DNA from: Pseudorhodoferax soli
GTDB taxonomy: Bacteria > Pseudomonadota > Gammaproteobacteria > Burkholderiales > Burkholderiaceae_C
Direction: 5' to 3'
Assembly: GCF_003337555.1 (NCBI RefSeq)
Contig: NZ_QPJK01000001.1
Span: 744,001 to 808,000 of the forward strand
Length of the DNA stretch: 64,000 bases
In this document: positions 24,837 to 33,826 of the stretch, in pieces
Layout of the letters: each line of letters opens with the position of its first letter
How positions within the stretch are numbered: position 1 is the stretch's first letter
The notes under the pieces: generated by a model
What the model saw: only the letters and a program-made list of their open reading frames with translations
Databases searched by the model: none
What the model was told of the DNA's origin: nothing
Program-made: the position numbers and the translations under genes

Positions 24837-26252
24837 TTACAGCGAGTAGTACATGTCGAACTCGACCGGGTGAGGAGCCATGCGGAAGCGCGTGACTTCG
24901 CCCATCTTGAGCTCGATGTACGCGTCCAGCATGGAGTCGGTGAACACACCGCCCTTGGTCAGGAAGGCGCGGTCCTTGTCGAGGTACTCCAGCGCCTGGT
25001 CCAGGCTGTGGCAGACGGTGGGGACCAGCTTGTCCTCTTCCGGCGGCAGGTGGTACAGGTCCTTGGTGGCGGCTTCGCCCGGGTGGATCTTGTTTTCCAC
25101 GCCGTCCAGGCCGGCCATCATCAGTGCCGAGAAGCACAGGTAGGGGTTGGCGGACGGGTCGGGGAAGCGCGCCTCGATGCGGCGGCCCTTGGGGTTCGCC
25201 ACGTACGGGATGCGGATCGAGGCCGAGCGGTTGCGGGCCGAGTAGGCCAGCTTGACGGGGGCTTCGAAGCCGGGGACCAGGCGCTTGTAGCTGTTGGTGC
25301 CGGGGTTGGTGATGGCGTTCAGCGCGCGGGCGTGCTTGATGATGCCGCCGATGTAGTACAGCGCGAAGTCCGACAGGCCGGCATAGCCGTCACCGGCGAA
25401 CAGGTTCTTGCCGTCCTTCCAGATCGACTGGTGCACGTGCATGCCCGAGCCGTTGTCGCCGGCGTAGGGCTTGGGCATGAAGGTCGCCGTCTTGCCGTAG
25501 GTGTTGGCCACGTTCCAGACCACGTACTTCAGCACCTGCGTCCAGTCGGCGCGCTCGACCAGCGTGGAGAAACGCGTGCCGATCTCGTTCTGGCCGGCGC
25601 CTGCCACTTCGTGGTGGAACACCTCAACCGGAATGCCCAGGCTTTCCAGGATCAGCGACATCTCGGCACGCATGTCCTGCGTGCTGTCGACCGGGGGCAC
25701 GGGGAAGTAGCCGCCCTTGACGGTGGGACGGTGGCCGCGGTTGCCGCCTTCCAGCTTGGAGCCGCTGTTCCAGGGGGCTTCGTACTCTTCGATCTCGCTG
25801 AACACGCGGCCGGGCTCGTTGCTCCAGCGCACGCCGTCGAAGATGAAGAATTCGGGTTCCGGTCCGAAGAAGGCGGTATCGCCCAGGCCGGAGGCCTTCA
25901 GGTAGGCTTCGGCGCGCTTGGCGATGGAACGCGGGTCGCGGTCATAGGCCTTGCCGTCGCCCGGCTCGATCACGTCGCACTGCAGGAACAGCGTGGTCTC
26001 TTCGAAGAAGGGGTCGATGTTGGCGGTGTTCGGGTCGGGCATGAGTTGCATGTCCGAGGCTTCGATGCCCTTCCAACCTGCGACCGAGGAGCCGTCGAAC
26101 GCGTGACCCGACGAGAACTTGTCTTCGTCGAAGTGGGACACCGGCACGGTCACGTGCTGCTCCTTGCCACGGGTGTCGGTGAAGCGGAAGTCGACGAACT
26201 TGACGTCGTTCTCCTTCACCATTTTCATCACGTCTGCGACGGTCTTGGCCAT
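24837..26252 (-). CDS. glnA: glutamine synthetase type I
   Basis: This enzyme assimilates ammonia by ATP-dependent amidation of glutamate. The 471-residue length matches the dodecameric GSI-beta class. Visible are [10 protein letters not shown], the active-site [12 protein letters not shown], the glutamate/ATP-binding [11 protein letters not shown]-like segment (here [11 protein letters not shown]), NRSASIRIP and the adenylylation site Tyr400 in LYHLPPEE. Covalent control by adenylylation is therefore expected. Transcription is probably driven by the sigma-54 promoter at 26305-26320 with NtrC bound at 26425-26441. A terminator follows. Confidence 0.98.
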   Translation of the reverse strand: MAKTVADVMKMVKENDVKFVDFRFTDTRGKEQHVTVPVSHFDEDKFSSGHAFDGSSVAGWKGIEASDMQLMPDPNTANIDPFFEETTLFLQCDVIEPGDGKAYDRDPRSIAKRAEAYLKASGLGDTAFFGPEPEFFIFDGVRWSNEPGRVFSEIEEYEAPWNSGSKLEGGNRGHRPTVKGGYFPVPPVDSTQDMRAEMSLILESLGIPVEVFHHEVAGAGQNEIGTRFSTLVERADWTQVLKYVVWNVANTYGKTATFMPKPYAGDNGSGMHVHQSIWKDGKNLFAGDGYAGLSDFALYYIGGIIKHARALNAITNPGTNSYKRLVPGFEAPVKLAYSARNRSASIRIPYVANPKGRRIEARFPDPSANPYLCFSALMMAGLDGVENKIHPGEAATKDLYHLPPEEDKLVPTVCHSLDQALEYLDKDRAFLTKGGVFTDSMLDAYIELKMGEVTRFRMAPHPVEFDMYYSL

Positions 26253-26304
26253 CAAAAAGCTCCTGAGGGTTGGTTGGGGTCTACAGATAAGACGGGGACT
26301 TGGA

Positions 26305-26320
26305 TGCAGGTTCCGTGCCA
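26305..26320 (-). promoter_or_regulatory. sigma-54 promoter of glnA
   Basis: The minus strand reads TGGCACGGAACCTGCA, matching the -24/-12 consensus TGGCAC-N5-TTGC with one change and the exact spacing. The -12 element lies about 55 bases before the glnA ATG. With the NtrC site ~105-120 bases upstream, this is a textbook nitrogen-regulated promoter arrangement. Confidence 0.85.
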
Positions 26321-26424
26321 AACAGGCGCGCACCAAAACCGGCCCATACGCGCAGTTCCGCGCGCGAAAGGCCGGCGAAGACGGGCCCGCATCCTACAGC
26401 GCATGCGCGCAAACAGCAGTGTTT

Positions 26425-26441
26425 TGCACGTATTTGGTGCA
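26425..26441. promoter_or_regulatory. NtrC enhancer site upstream of glnA
   Basis: TGCAC-GTATTTG-GTGCA is a dyad of TGCAC and GTGCA with a seven-base spacer, the NtrC consensus spacing. It lies about 105 bases upstream of the -24 element, suitable for looping. A second, weaker half site may lie near 26331 (GCACCAAAA) but is not symmetrical. Confidence 0.75.
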
Positions 26442-26467
26442 ACTTCATGGATTCCCCAAAATGATGC

Positions 26468-27304
26468 TCAAGAACGCACCAATTCAGGGCCAAGCGGCAA
26501 GGCCTGCGTCCGCAGGTCTTGCAGCAGCTCGGCGTAGGCCGGCCCGGCCGCAGCCGGATCGCCCTTCACACCGAGCTCGATGTGGCGGCCGTGCTCGGGA
26601 TGGTCGACGCTGGGCAGGCTGAACACCTTGACGCCGGCATGGCTGCGCTCGATGCGTTCCATGAGCGGGACCAGGGCCGACTCCATGGCGCCATAGACGA
26701 TCACCGAGCGCTCGATCCAGGCCATGCGCCGCTGCAGCGCGGCGTAGTGCGTGTCCAGCACCCATTCGATCATCGGCCAGGCCATGACCGGGAAGCCCGG
26801 CACGAAGTGCACATGGCCCAGGCTAAAGCCGGCGATCTTGTTGTACGGGTTGGGGATGATGGCCGCGCCTTCGGGAAACACGCCCATGTTGAGCCGGTGC
26901 TGGTTGTCCGCGCGCTCCGGTTCGTAGGGCAGGCCCTGCTCGCGCGCGACATCCTGCATGCGCTCGCGGATCAGCGCCTCGGCTTCGGGATGCAGCACCA
27001 GCGGACGGCCCAGCGCCGCCCCGGCGCATTGGCGCGTGTGGTCGTCCGGCGTGGCGCCGATGCCGCCGCAGGAGAACACCAGGTCGCCCGAGGCGAAGGC
27101 CCGCGCCAGCGTGGCCGTGATGCGCTCCGGCGCGTCGCCCACGTAGTCGGCATAGGCCAGTTGCATGCCGCGCGCGGACAGCAGCTCGATGACCTTGGCC
27201 ATGTGCTTGTCGGCGCGTTTGCCCGAGAGGATCTCGTCGCCGACGATGACCAGGCCAACGGCCGTCGGCAGGGTCTCAGGGAGGGGGGAGTGGCGTGGGG
27301 GCAT
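26468..27304 (-). CDS. CinA-like molybdopterin-binding domain protein
   Basis: This 278-residue protein consists of the MoCF/CinA N-terminal domain: VGLVIVGDEILSGKRADKH, then FSCGGIGATPDDHT and a C-terminal half with NPYNKIAGF and PGFPVMAW. Full CinA adds a C-terminal NMN deamidase domain, which is absent here. This is the shorter form widespread in Proteobacteria, of uncertain function. Its ATG at 27304 overlaps the end of the EI24 gene by 29 bases, so the two are probably co-transcribed. Confidence 0.87.
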   Translation of the reverse strand: MPPRHSPLPETLPTAVGLVIVGDEILSGKRADKHMAKVIELLSARGMQLAYADYVGDAPERITATLARAFASGDLVFSCGGIGATPDDHTRQCAGAALGRPLVLHPEAEALIRERMQDVAREQGLPYEPERADNQHRLNMGVFPEGAAIIPNPYNKIAGFSLGHVHFVPGFPVMAWPMIEWVLDTHYAALQRRMAWIERSVIVYGAMESALVPLMERIERSHAGVKVFSLPSVDHPEHGRHIELGVKGDPAAAGPAYAELLQDLRTQALPLGPELVRS

Positions 27305-28199
27305 AGGGACGGGAAGTTGAGACGGTGGCGTCGCCCTGCTCCACCAGCACGGCGCTCGGGGCCGGCCAGGCTGCATCGGCCGGCGCCACCTGCACATTGG
27401 CCGCGGCCTTGGCGCGCATGGCTTCCAGCGCAGCCAGCGCGTAGTGCGTGAACCACAGGGCGGAAAAGGCGAATACCAGCGTGTAGAGCCAGACGGAGAC
27501 CGGCACCAGCACCGGGGCCAGCACCACGGTCAGCGCGCCCCAGGCCCAGACCAGCGCGGGGGCGGCGCCGAGGTAGCCGGTCAGCACGCCCAGCGTCAGC
27601 AGAGTGAAGCGGTGCTCGCGCAGCAGTTCGGTGCGCTCGGCCTTGCTCGCGTGGTCGGCCAGCACGTCGTAAGACATCACGCGGTAGGTCAGCCAGCCCC
27701 AGATCAGCGGCGGCAGCACCAGCACCAGCGGCGGCACCAGCCACAGCGGAATCGACAGCACCAGCACGACCAGCGCGGCCACGGTGGCCCAGAGCGCGCC
27801 GAACAAGCTGCCCAAGAAAGAGCCGCCGCGGCGCTTTTCCAGCTGCGGAAAGCGCCGATCGCCGACCAGCGCCACCACCGATGGCGTGACCAGGCCGGCC
27901 ACCAGCAGCAGCGACAGCACCACCACCAGGGGCGTGACCAGCGCGATCAGCAGCAGCGGCGCGACCGCTGCCTGGACCGCGCCGAAGCCCAGGCCCTGCA
28001 GCCAGCCCATGACGGTGCCGAACACCGGCCAACCGTGCAGCCAGGCCCGCAACCAGGCCACGGCAGGCTCCCAGAAGAAGTAGCCCAGGCCCAGCGAAAG
28101 CACCGCCATCAGCACCAATGGCAGGACCGACAGGGCGATGACGCGCGGGTGCAGGCAGTACGCCGCCGCACGCCAGAAGGAATCCATCAGCAGACGCAT
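27276..28199 (-). CDS. EI24 domain (CysZ-like) membrane protein
   Basis: This 307-residue inner-membrane protein has about six or seven hydrophobic segments. DSFWRAAAYCLHPRVIALSV starts the EI24 domain, and the mid-region RRGGSFLGSLFGALW is characteristic. The family includes the sulfate-related CysZ, but most members, including this branch, have no assigned substrate. The last ~40 residues are a polar Ala/Pro-rich tail. It overlaps the CinA-like gene downstream and starts 22 bases beyond the end of the sterol-desaturase-like gene. Confidence 0.8.
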   Translation of the reverse strand: MRLLMDSFWRAAAYCLHPRVIALSVLPLVLMAVLSLGLGYFFWEPAVAWLRAWLHGWPVFGTVMGWLQGLGFGAVQAAVAPLLLIALVTPLVVVLSLLLVAGLVTPSVVALVGDRRFPQLEKRRGGSFLGSLFGALWATVAALVVLVLSIPLWLVPPLVLVLPPLIWGWLTYRVMSYDVLADHASKAERTELLREHRFTLLTLGVLTGYLGAAPALVWAWGALTVVLAPVLVPVSVWLYTLVFAFSALWFTHYALAALEAMRAKAAANVQVAPADAAWPAPSAVLVEQGDATVSTSRPYAPTPLPPP

Positions 28200-28221
28200 G
28201 CTTGGAGGATACCGCGCGGGC

Positions 28222-29190
28222 TCAGGCGCGCCCGAACAGCCGCATCAGGCCCAGCCATTGCTGGCGCCAGAAGCCGTGGCCGTAATCGCGCAGGCCGCGC
28301 GCACCGGGCTCGACCTGGTCGCGGATGCCGGTGGGGTCGTAGCGCACGGCGAAGTCCGCGCTGCGGAACAGCATGTCCCACCAGGGCAGCAGCACGCCGA
28401 AGTTGACGCCGCCCAGGCTGTCGCGCCCTTCGGACTCGTGGCCGATGCCGATGCTGTGGTGGCGCCGGTGGAAGCGCGGGCTGACCCACAGCCGCTCGCC
28501 GACGCGGCCGAACCACAGCCGCAGGTTGGCGTGGTGGAAGTTCTCGGACAGCTGCGTCAGCGCCACGATGGCGACGAACTGTCCCGGCCCCACGCCGATG
28601 AGCTGCGCGACGACGACCAGGATGGCGTCGCGCAGCACATCGTCCAGCAGGTGGTTGCGGTTGTCGCTCCACATCGTCATCTGGCGCTGCGAGTGGTGCA
28701 GCGCGTGCAGGTTCCACCACCACTGGAAGCGGTGCTGGCCGCGGTGGATGCAGTAGTCGGCGAAGTCAAACACCAGGAGGTACAGCACGAAGCTGACCCA
28801 GGCGATGTCCGTCACGCCAGGCCACAGCCCGTCCAGGTGCCAGGTCGACAGGCCCTCCACGCGCAGCCAGCCGAACACATCGTCCATCCAGGGCTCGAGC
28901 GTGAAGAACAGCGCGAGCCGGAACAGGCCGAGCCGGTGCACCAGCGTGTAGAGGATGTCGGTGCGGATGGCGGCGCGGTCGATGACCGGCTCGACCGGCC
29001 GCCAGCGCTGCAGCGGGCCGATCACCAGCAGCATGGCGGCGATCTGCAGCAGGCCGACCAGCAGCCAGCCGGTGGCGGTGAAGGCGTCTTCGAGCCAGCC
29101 GCCCAGGCCCATCGCGAACACGGCCGGCTGCACCAGGGCCTCGAACAGCCACTGCTGTGCGCTGGCGAACAGGTCGGTCAGCGGCTCCAT
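28222..29190 (-). CDS. sterol desaturase/fatty acid hydroxylase family membrane protein
   Basis: This 322-residue di-iron membrane enzyme candidate has three His clusters in the order expected for the family: HRGQH, HALHH and HRRHH (with HESEG after it). They sit between hydrophobic helices such as AWVSFVLYLLVFDFADYC. Members hydroxylate or desaturate lipids. The bacterial substrate is usually unknown and may be an ornithine lipid or hopanoid-type compound. It overlaps the polysaccharide-deacetylase-like gene by 13 bases and is the third gene of a set with the beta-propeller gene, suggesting a shared envelope task. Confidence 0.87.
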   Translation of the reverse strand: MEPLTDLFASAQQWLFEALVQPAVFAMGLGGWLEDAFTATGWLLVGLLQIAAMLLVIGPLQRWRPVEPVIDRAAIRTDILYTLVHRLGLFRLALFFTLEPWMDDVFGWLRVEGLSTWHLDGLWPGVTDIAWVSFVLYLLVFDFADYCIHRGQHRFQWWWNLHALHHSQRQMTMWSDNRNHLLDDVLRDAILVVVAQLIGVGPGQFVAIVALTQLSENFHHANLRLWFGRVGERLWVSPRFHRRHHSIGIGHESEGRDSLGGVNFGVLLPWWDMLFRSADFAVRYDPTGIRDQVEPGARGLRDYGHGFWRQQWLGLMRLFGRA

Positions 29191-30011
29191 GGCGGGTCGT
29201 CCCTGTGCGCGGCGATCCAGCGCTGGTAATCCGGGTGCTCGCGCAGCGTGGCGAAGCACATGCCCTTGGCCTTGAGGCCTTCGATCAGCGGCTCCAGCAC
29301 GGCTGGCGCCCACGGGTCCTTGCGCGACCAGATGCCCAGGTGCGCCACGAGGATCTGCCCCGGCCGGATGTCACGCAGGGCCTTGGCCAGCAGGTCGGCA
29401 TTGGAATAGCGCTCGCTCGGCAGCTCATCGCCCAGGAAGCCGGCCGGCGCCCAGCCCACATGCGCGTAGCCGCAGCCGCGCGCCACCGACAGCAGCGTCG
29501 GCGAGGTGCGCCCGCCCGGGGCACGGAACAGCGGCAGCGGCGCCTGGCCGGTGATGTCCTCCAGCCGGCGCGCGGCGCGGCTGACTTCCTCGCAGTACTG
29601 GGCGGCCGTGAACAGCCGGGTCTGGCCGATGTTGGGACCGGCCGAGGCGCGGATGCGAAAGCGCGCCGTGCCGTCGCGGCCAGGCGGCACGTCGGCGCTC
29701 CAGTAGACATGGTCGAAGGTGTGCGAGGCGAAGGCATGGCCCTCCTGCGCCCGTGCGCGCCACCAGGCGGCCCAGTCGTCGCCCAGGCTGCCATCGCCCT
29801 GCTGCGTGGCCTCGTTGGCGGCGAAGAAGGTCACGCGCACATCCTGGCGCTTGAGCACCTCGGCGATCAGCGGGGCCACGCCCATGTGGCCGGTGTCCAG
29901 CGTGAGGTAGACCGGCCGCGTGCAGTTGGCGGCAGCCTGGCCCGTCAGCACCAGCGCGACGGCGGCCGCGATGGCCTTGCGCAAGCACGGTCCACGCTCA
30001 GCGCGTGGCAT
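29178..30011 (-). CDS. polysaccharide deacetylase (CE4/NodB) family protein, exported
   Basis: This 277-residue protein has an N-terminal signal peptide (to about residue 28, QAAA-N). CE4 motifs are visible: TLDTG (Asp39-Thr40) for motif 1, SHTFDH (His97, His101) for motif 2, RAPGG (163-167) for motif 3 and LVAHLGIW near the end. In canonical enzymes motif 1 is DD, the second Asp binding the metal; here it is Thr, so activity or metal use may differ. It overlaps both neighbours (14 bases with the beta-propeller gene, 13 with the desaturase-like gene), so all three are one transcript. Confidence 0.83.
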   Translation of the reverse strand: MPRAERGPCLRKAIAAAVALVLTGQAAANCTRPVYLTLDTGHMGVAPLIAEVLKRQDVRVTFFAANEATQQGDGSLGDDWAAWWRARAQEGHAFASHTFDHVYWSADVPPGRDGTARFRIRASAGPNIGQTRLFTAAQYCEEVSRAARRLEDITGQAPLPLFRAPGGRTSPTLLSVARGCGYAHVGWAPAGFLGDELPSERYSNADLLAKALRDIRPGQILVAHLGIWSRKDPWAPAVLEPLIEGLKAKGMCFATLREHPDYQRWIAAHRDDPPWSR

Positions 30012-30984
30012 GGTCCAGGGTCCAGACGCCATGCGGCGAACGGCCGACCTTGACCTGCTGCACCAGCTTGCCGGTCTGCAGATCGAGCACGCTGAGCTTG
30101 CGGGCCCAGCGCGCCGTGAAGTACAGAAGCCGGCCGTCGGCCGACACGTCCATGCAGTCAGGCCCGCCGGGCGCCACATAGCTGGCGACCGCCTCGAGCG
30201 TCTGCAGATCGATCTTGCTGATGGTGTTGGCCACGCGGTTGCTCACGAAGACATGGCGCCCGTCGCCGGCACTGCGGAAAGCATGGGCACCATTGCCTGT
30301 CTTGATCAGTTTGCTGGCGCGGGGTTCCTTGCCCGAGATGTCGAACACCTGCACGCCGTCGGCGCCTGTCAGGCCGACCAGCAGGCTCTTGCCGTCCGGG
30401 GTGCCGAACACGTCGGCCGGCATCTTGCCGGTGGGCACCTGCCAGCGGATCTGCTGCGTGGCCAGGTCCACGGCGATCAGCTCGTCGCTGTCCTGCACCG
30501 ACACGTAGGCCGTGGTGCTGCGCGCGTCGATCCAGATGTGGCTGGGTGTCCTGCCCGTCTGCAGGCGGCGCGCCAGCTGCATGTCGTGGCCGTTCCAGCG
30601 GTACAGGTCGACGTGGTTGAGCCGGTTGGCGGCGATCACCAGCCACTTCATGTCGGGCGAGAAGCGCAGGTGGTAGGGGTCGACGATGCCCGGCACCACC
30701 TTCTGCACCTCGGCCGTGCGCGGGTCGATGAAGGTCAGCGTGTCGCTCAGCGCATTGGCCACGATCACCGACTTCTCGTCCGGCGTCATGTACAGGTGGT
30801 GCGGCTCCTTGCCGGTGGCGATGCGGCGCGTTTCCTGCCAGCTGACCGGGTCGATCACGCTGACGGAAGCGTCCAGGGAGTTCAGCACGAAGACGGGGGG
30901 GCGCTGCGCATGGGCAGCCAATGGAGACAGCACGGCCAGCGCCAACAGCGCGGCGCCGAGCCGAAGCAGGAACGAGGATTTCAC
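29998..30984 (-). CDS. YncE-like periplasmic beta-propeller protein
   Basis: This 328-residue protein has a signal peptide ending AAHA-Q, followed by about seven 40-residue blades. Each resembles the pattern VFVLNSLDASVSVID or LFTARWARKLSVLDLQTGK-like repeats (the last blade reads YFTARWARKLSVLDLQTG). This is the YVTN/YncE seven-bladed propeller. Such proteins bind ligands or partners rather than catalyse. It is the first gene of the overlapping set with the deacetylase-like and desaturase-like genes, all pointing to the cell envelope. Confidence 0.85.
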   Translation of the reverse strand: MKSSFLLRLGAALLALAVLSPLAAHAQRPPVFVLNSLDASVSVIDPVSWQETRRIATGKEPHHLYMTPDEKSVIVANALSDTLTFIDPRTAEVQKVVPGIVDPYHLRFSPDMKWLVIAANRLNHVDLYRWNGHDMQLARRLQTGRTPSHIWIDARSTTAYVSVQDSDELIAVDLATQQIRWQVPTGKMPADVFGTPDGKSLLVGLTGADGVQVFDISGKEPRASKLIKTGNGAHAFRSAGDGRHVFVSNRVANTISKIDLQTLEAVASYVAPGGPDCMDVSADGRLLYFTARWARKLSVLDLQTGKLVQQVKVGRSPHGVWTLDHATR

Positions 30985-31027
30985 GACACCCTTTGCACGG
31001 AGCGCGCAGTGTAGCGCTGCAGCCCTG

Positions 31028-31780
31028 TCAGCCAGCCGTCAGGGCCGCCAGGTCCGCGGGGCGCAGCCAGCGCCATTGGCCCGGCCCCAGATCGGCCGGC
31101 AACGCCAGCGTGCCGATGCGCGAGCGGTGCAGGCCTTCCACACGGTTGCCCACCGCGGCCAGCATGCGCTTGACCTGGTGGTACTTGCCATTCGTCAAGG
31201 TCAGCCGCAGGTGGCGCGCGGCCCCATCGGCATCGACGATCTCGGCGCCCGCGGCCTGCACCGGGCGCGGGTCGTCGTCCAGCACCACGCCGCGCAGCAG
31301 CGCCTCGACCTGCTGGGCGTCCAGCGCATGCTTGGCCTGCACCTCGTAGACCTTGGGCGTCATCTTCTTGGGCGAGGTCATGCGGTGCAGGAACTGGCCG
31401 TCGTCGCTGAGCAGCAGCATGCCGGTGGTGTCCTGGTCGAGCCGGCCGACGGCCTGCACGCCCTGCAGTGCACTCTTCTGCGGGCGCTGGCGCAGCGGCG
31501 CGGGCAGCAGCGTGTAGACGCTGGGGTAGGACGAAGGCTTGTGCGAGCACTCGGTGCCCGCCGGCTTGTGCAGCAGCACGTAGGCCTTCTCGAAGTACTC
31601 CCAATCCTGGCCCTGCACGCGAAAGCGCAGGCCTTCGGGCGCGAAGTCCGCGGCCGACTCGGTGCACGGCGCGAAGACGCCGTCGGCGCCCGCCACGGCC
31701 ACATGGCCCTGCTGGACCAGCCCGGCGCAGACGCGCCGCGTGCCGAAGCCTTGTGAAAAGAGGATGTCCTGCAGCTGCAT
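31028..31780 (-). CDS. rsuA: 16S rRNA pseudouridine synthase RsuA-type
   Basis: This 250-residue protein has an N-terminal S4-like RNA-binding domain (LSQGFGTRR-type start, here ILFSQGFGTRRVC) and a catalytic domain with GRLDQDTTG; Asp115 is the nucleophile. LTNGKYHQVKRML is the second conserved block. RsuA makes pseudouridine 516 in 16S rRNA. Related RluE/RluF enzymes act on 23S, so the exact target is inferred from overall similarity. It stands alone, 44 bases upstream (in plus coordinates) of the propeller gene start. Confidence 0.88.
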   Translation of the reverse strand: MQLQDILFSQGFGTRRVCAGLVQQGHVAVAGADGVFAPCTESAADFAPEGLRFRVQGQDWEYFEKAYVLLHKPAGTECSHKPSSYPSVYTLLPAPLRQRPQKSALQGVQAVGRLDQDTTGMLLLSDDGQFLHRMTSPKKMTPKVYEVQAKHALDAQQVEALLRGVVLDDDPRPVQAAGAEIVDADGAARHLRLTLTNGKYHQVKRMLAAVGNRVEGLHRSRIGTLALPADLGPGQWRWLRPADLAALTAG

Positions 31781-31992
31781 GGGTGGACGGGCCGCGCAGG
31801 CCCGTGAAAAAGGGCCGCAGATGATACCGGCAGGGGCAGCCTTCCCGCCAATGGATCGGTGCCGCCAGCCGACACGCCGGGACGGCCTCCCCTTTCAGGC
31901 GCGGCGCCCACAGACGCTGTCGCCCTTGTCCGGCAGCGGCGGTTGTCGCGGCGGCTACGCTCACGGCTTCGGACCACCACGGAGAGCACCGC

Positions 31993-32901
31993 ATGACCGC
32001 CGCCTGGCGTCGCCTGAAGCAAGCCGCGCTGGCAGCGCCCGGGCTGGGCGTGCTGCTGCGGGCCATCCGCAATTACGTGCTGCACCAGAGCGCCAACCAG
32101 GCCGGCAGCCTGGCGTTCTCCTCCGTGCTGTCGATGTTCCCGCTGCTGCTGCTGCTGTCCGCCGCCGCCGGCTACGTGGGCCAGCCCGGCGATGCCGCGG
32201 CGCTGGCCGGCCGCGTGCTGGGCTATGCACCCCAGTTGGTGCGCGAGGCCGTGCAACCCGTTGTCCGGGAGGTGCTGGCCCAGCGCAACCAGGCGCTGCT
32301 GGCCATCGGCCTGGTCGTCACGCTGTGGACGGCCTCTTCGGGCATGCAGGCCGTGCGCACGGCGCTGAACCGGGCCTACGGCATCGAACGCGGTGCGGCG
32401 TTCTGGAAGGCGCGACTCAAGGTCACGTTGTTCACCGTGGTCGTGGGTGGCGGCATCGTGCTCGCGTTCAGTTCGGTGATCGTCATGCCTTACCTGTGGC
32501 AGCTGCTGCAGCAGCAGATCGGCGCCGGCCAGGAGACGCCCTGGCTGCGCAACAGCGTGCGCTACGGCTCGGCCTTCGTGGTGCTGAGCGCGCTCTACGC
32601 CATCGCCTACGCCTGGTTGCCGGACACGCGCCAGCGCCTGGGCACGGTGCTGCCCGGCGCGGTCGTGGGCGCCGGGCTGTGGGTCGGTGCGGCCGCCCTG
32701 CTCTCCTACACGCTGCACAGCGCCGGCAAGCTGGCCCTGGTGTACGGCAGCTTCGCCGGCGTGGTAGCCACCCTGGTCTTCCTCTACGCCAGCGGCACCA
32801 CGCTGATCTTCGGCGCGGAGGTCAACGGCGTGTTGCGCGCGCGCCAGCGCGAGGCGACGCCGGCGCCCGCAGAAAGCACGGCAGCCGCCGCCAACGTTTG
32901 A
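31993..32901 (+). CDS. BrkB/YihY family membrane protein
   Basis: This 302-residue protein has six hydrophobic segments and the family opening NQAGSLAFSSVLSMFPLLLL. It resembles the gene at 1816-3057 but lacks its soluble C-terminal extension and is clearly diverged. GGAGAGC lies just before ATG 31993. The family is of unknown function (formerly linked to serum resistance as BrkB). The 212 bases upstream, between it and rsuA, hold no gene and no clear promoter. It converges on phnX with 76 bases between the stops. Confidence 0.85.
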   Translation: MTAAWRRLKQAALAAPGLGVLLRAIRNYVLHQSANQAGSLAFSSVLSMFPLLLLLSAAAGYVGQPGDAAALAGRVLGYAPQLVREAVQPVVREVLAQRNQALLAIGLVVTLWTASSGMQAVRTALNRAYGIERGAAFWKARLKVTLFTVVVGGGIVLAFSSVIVMPYLWQLLQQQIGAGQETPWLRNSVRYGSAFVVLSALYAIAYAWLPDTRQRLGTVLPGAVVGAGLWVGAAALLSYTLHSAGKLALVYGSFAGVVATLVFLYASGTTLIFGAEVNGVLRARQREATPAPAESTAAAANV

Positions 32902-32977
32902 GCCTCAACGCGGGCGCACCGCCTTCCGGTACAGCCTGGCGGCGCCTGGCGCGGGCCGCGTGGTCGCCGCTGGCGGG

Positions 32978-33826
32978 TCAAAGCGGCACTGCGTGGCCCG
33001 GCTCCTCTCCGCGCAGCTGCCGCTGCGCGATGTCGACGAGAACCCGCGGCAGCTCGTTGATCGATTCCACCACGTGGTGCGCGCCCGCACCGAGGAGCTT
33101 GCTCTTCGCCGCAGCGCGCAAGCGCTCCTGGGAGGCTGCATCCAGCGCCCGCCATGCATCCTGCGTGACACCGACCTCGTTGCCCGACACGCTCAGGCCA
33201 ACGCACCACATGCCGGCGTTGCGCCCTTCCTCGATGCCGGGCGTGGTGTCGTCCACCTTGACGCAGGCGCGCACATCGCCGATGCCCAGCGCCAGCACAT
33301 TGGCCAGCGCCATGAACGGCCCAGGGCGCCCGCCGGCCGGCAGTTCGTCGCCAGCGACCACGTGGTCGGGCGCGATGCCCTGCGCCGCCGCCAGCGGCAG
33401 CAGGACCTCCAGCACCTCGCGCGGATAGCCGGAGCACGAACCGATCTTCAAGCCTTCTGCGCGCAGTTGCTGCAGGACGGCGACGGCACCGGGAATGGGC
33501 TCGGAGTAAGCGCCGACCTTCTGGATCTGCATGGGCATGAAGCGGGCATACAGGGCGTCGATGTCTGCATCGTCTGAAGCACGGCCGAAGCGCGCCTGCC
33601 ATTGGGCCTGTACAGCCGCGTCGGCCAGCAGCTGGCGGATGTGGTCGCGCTTGGACAGGCCCATGGGGCCGCGCGCCTGGGCCAGGCTGACCGCGATGCC
33701 GAAGGTGGCGAAGGCCTCGACGAAGATCTGCGTCGGCGCCAGTGATCCGAAGTCGACCAGCGTGCCGGCCCAGTCGAAGATGACGGCCTGCAGACGGTGG
33801 CCAGCGGGAAGCAAGGAGGAGTTCAT
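32978..33826 (-). CDS. phnX: phosphonoacetaldehyde hydrolase (phosphonatase)
   Basis: PhnX splits phosphonoacetaldehyde into acetaldehyde and phosphate. The 282-residue HAD-superfamily enzyme has the nucleophile Asp18 in IFDWAGTLVDFGS and the Schiff-base Lys59 in GPMGLSKRDHIR, both diagnostic of PhnX rather than generic HAD phosphatases. VDDTTPGIEEG and GLSVSGNEVG complete the site. It is the last gene of the phnD-phnC-phnE-adh-phnX island and its ATG overlaps the adh stop. No phnW transaminase is in the island, so the aldehyde must come from another reaction, probably the neighbouring dehydrogenase. Confidence 0.95.
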   Translation of the reverse strand: MNSSLLPAGHRLQAVIFDWAGTLVDFGSLAPTQIFVEAFATFGIAVSLAQARGPMGLSKRDHIRQLLADAAVQAQWQARFGRASDDADIDALYARFMPMQIQKVGAYSEPIPGAVAVLQQLRAEGLKIGSCSGYPREVLEVLLPLAAAQGIAPDHVVAGDELPAGGRPGPFMALANVLALGIGDVRACVKVDDTTPGIEEGRNAGMWCVGLSVSGNEVGVTQDAWRALDAASQERLRAAAKSKLLGAGAHHVVESINELPRVLVDIAQRQLRGEEPGHAVPL

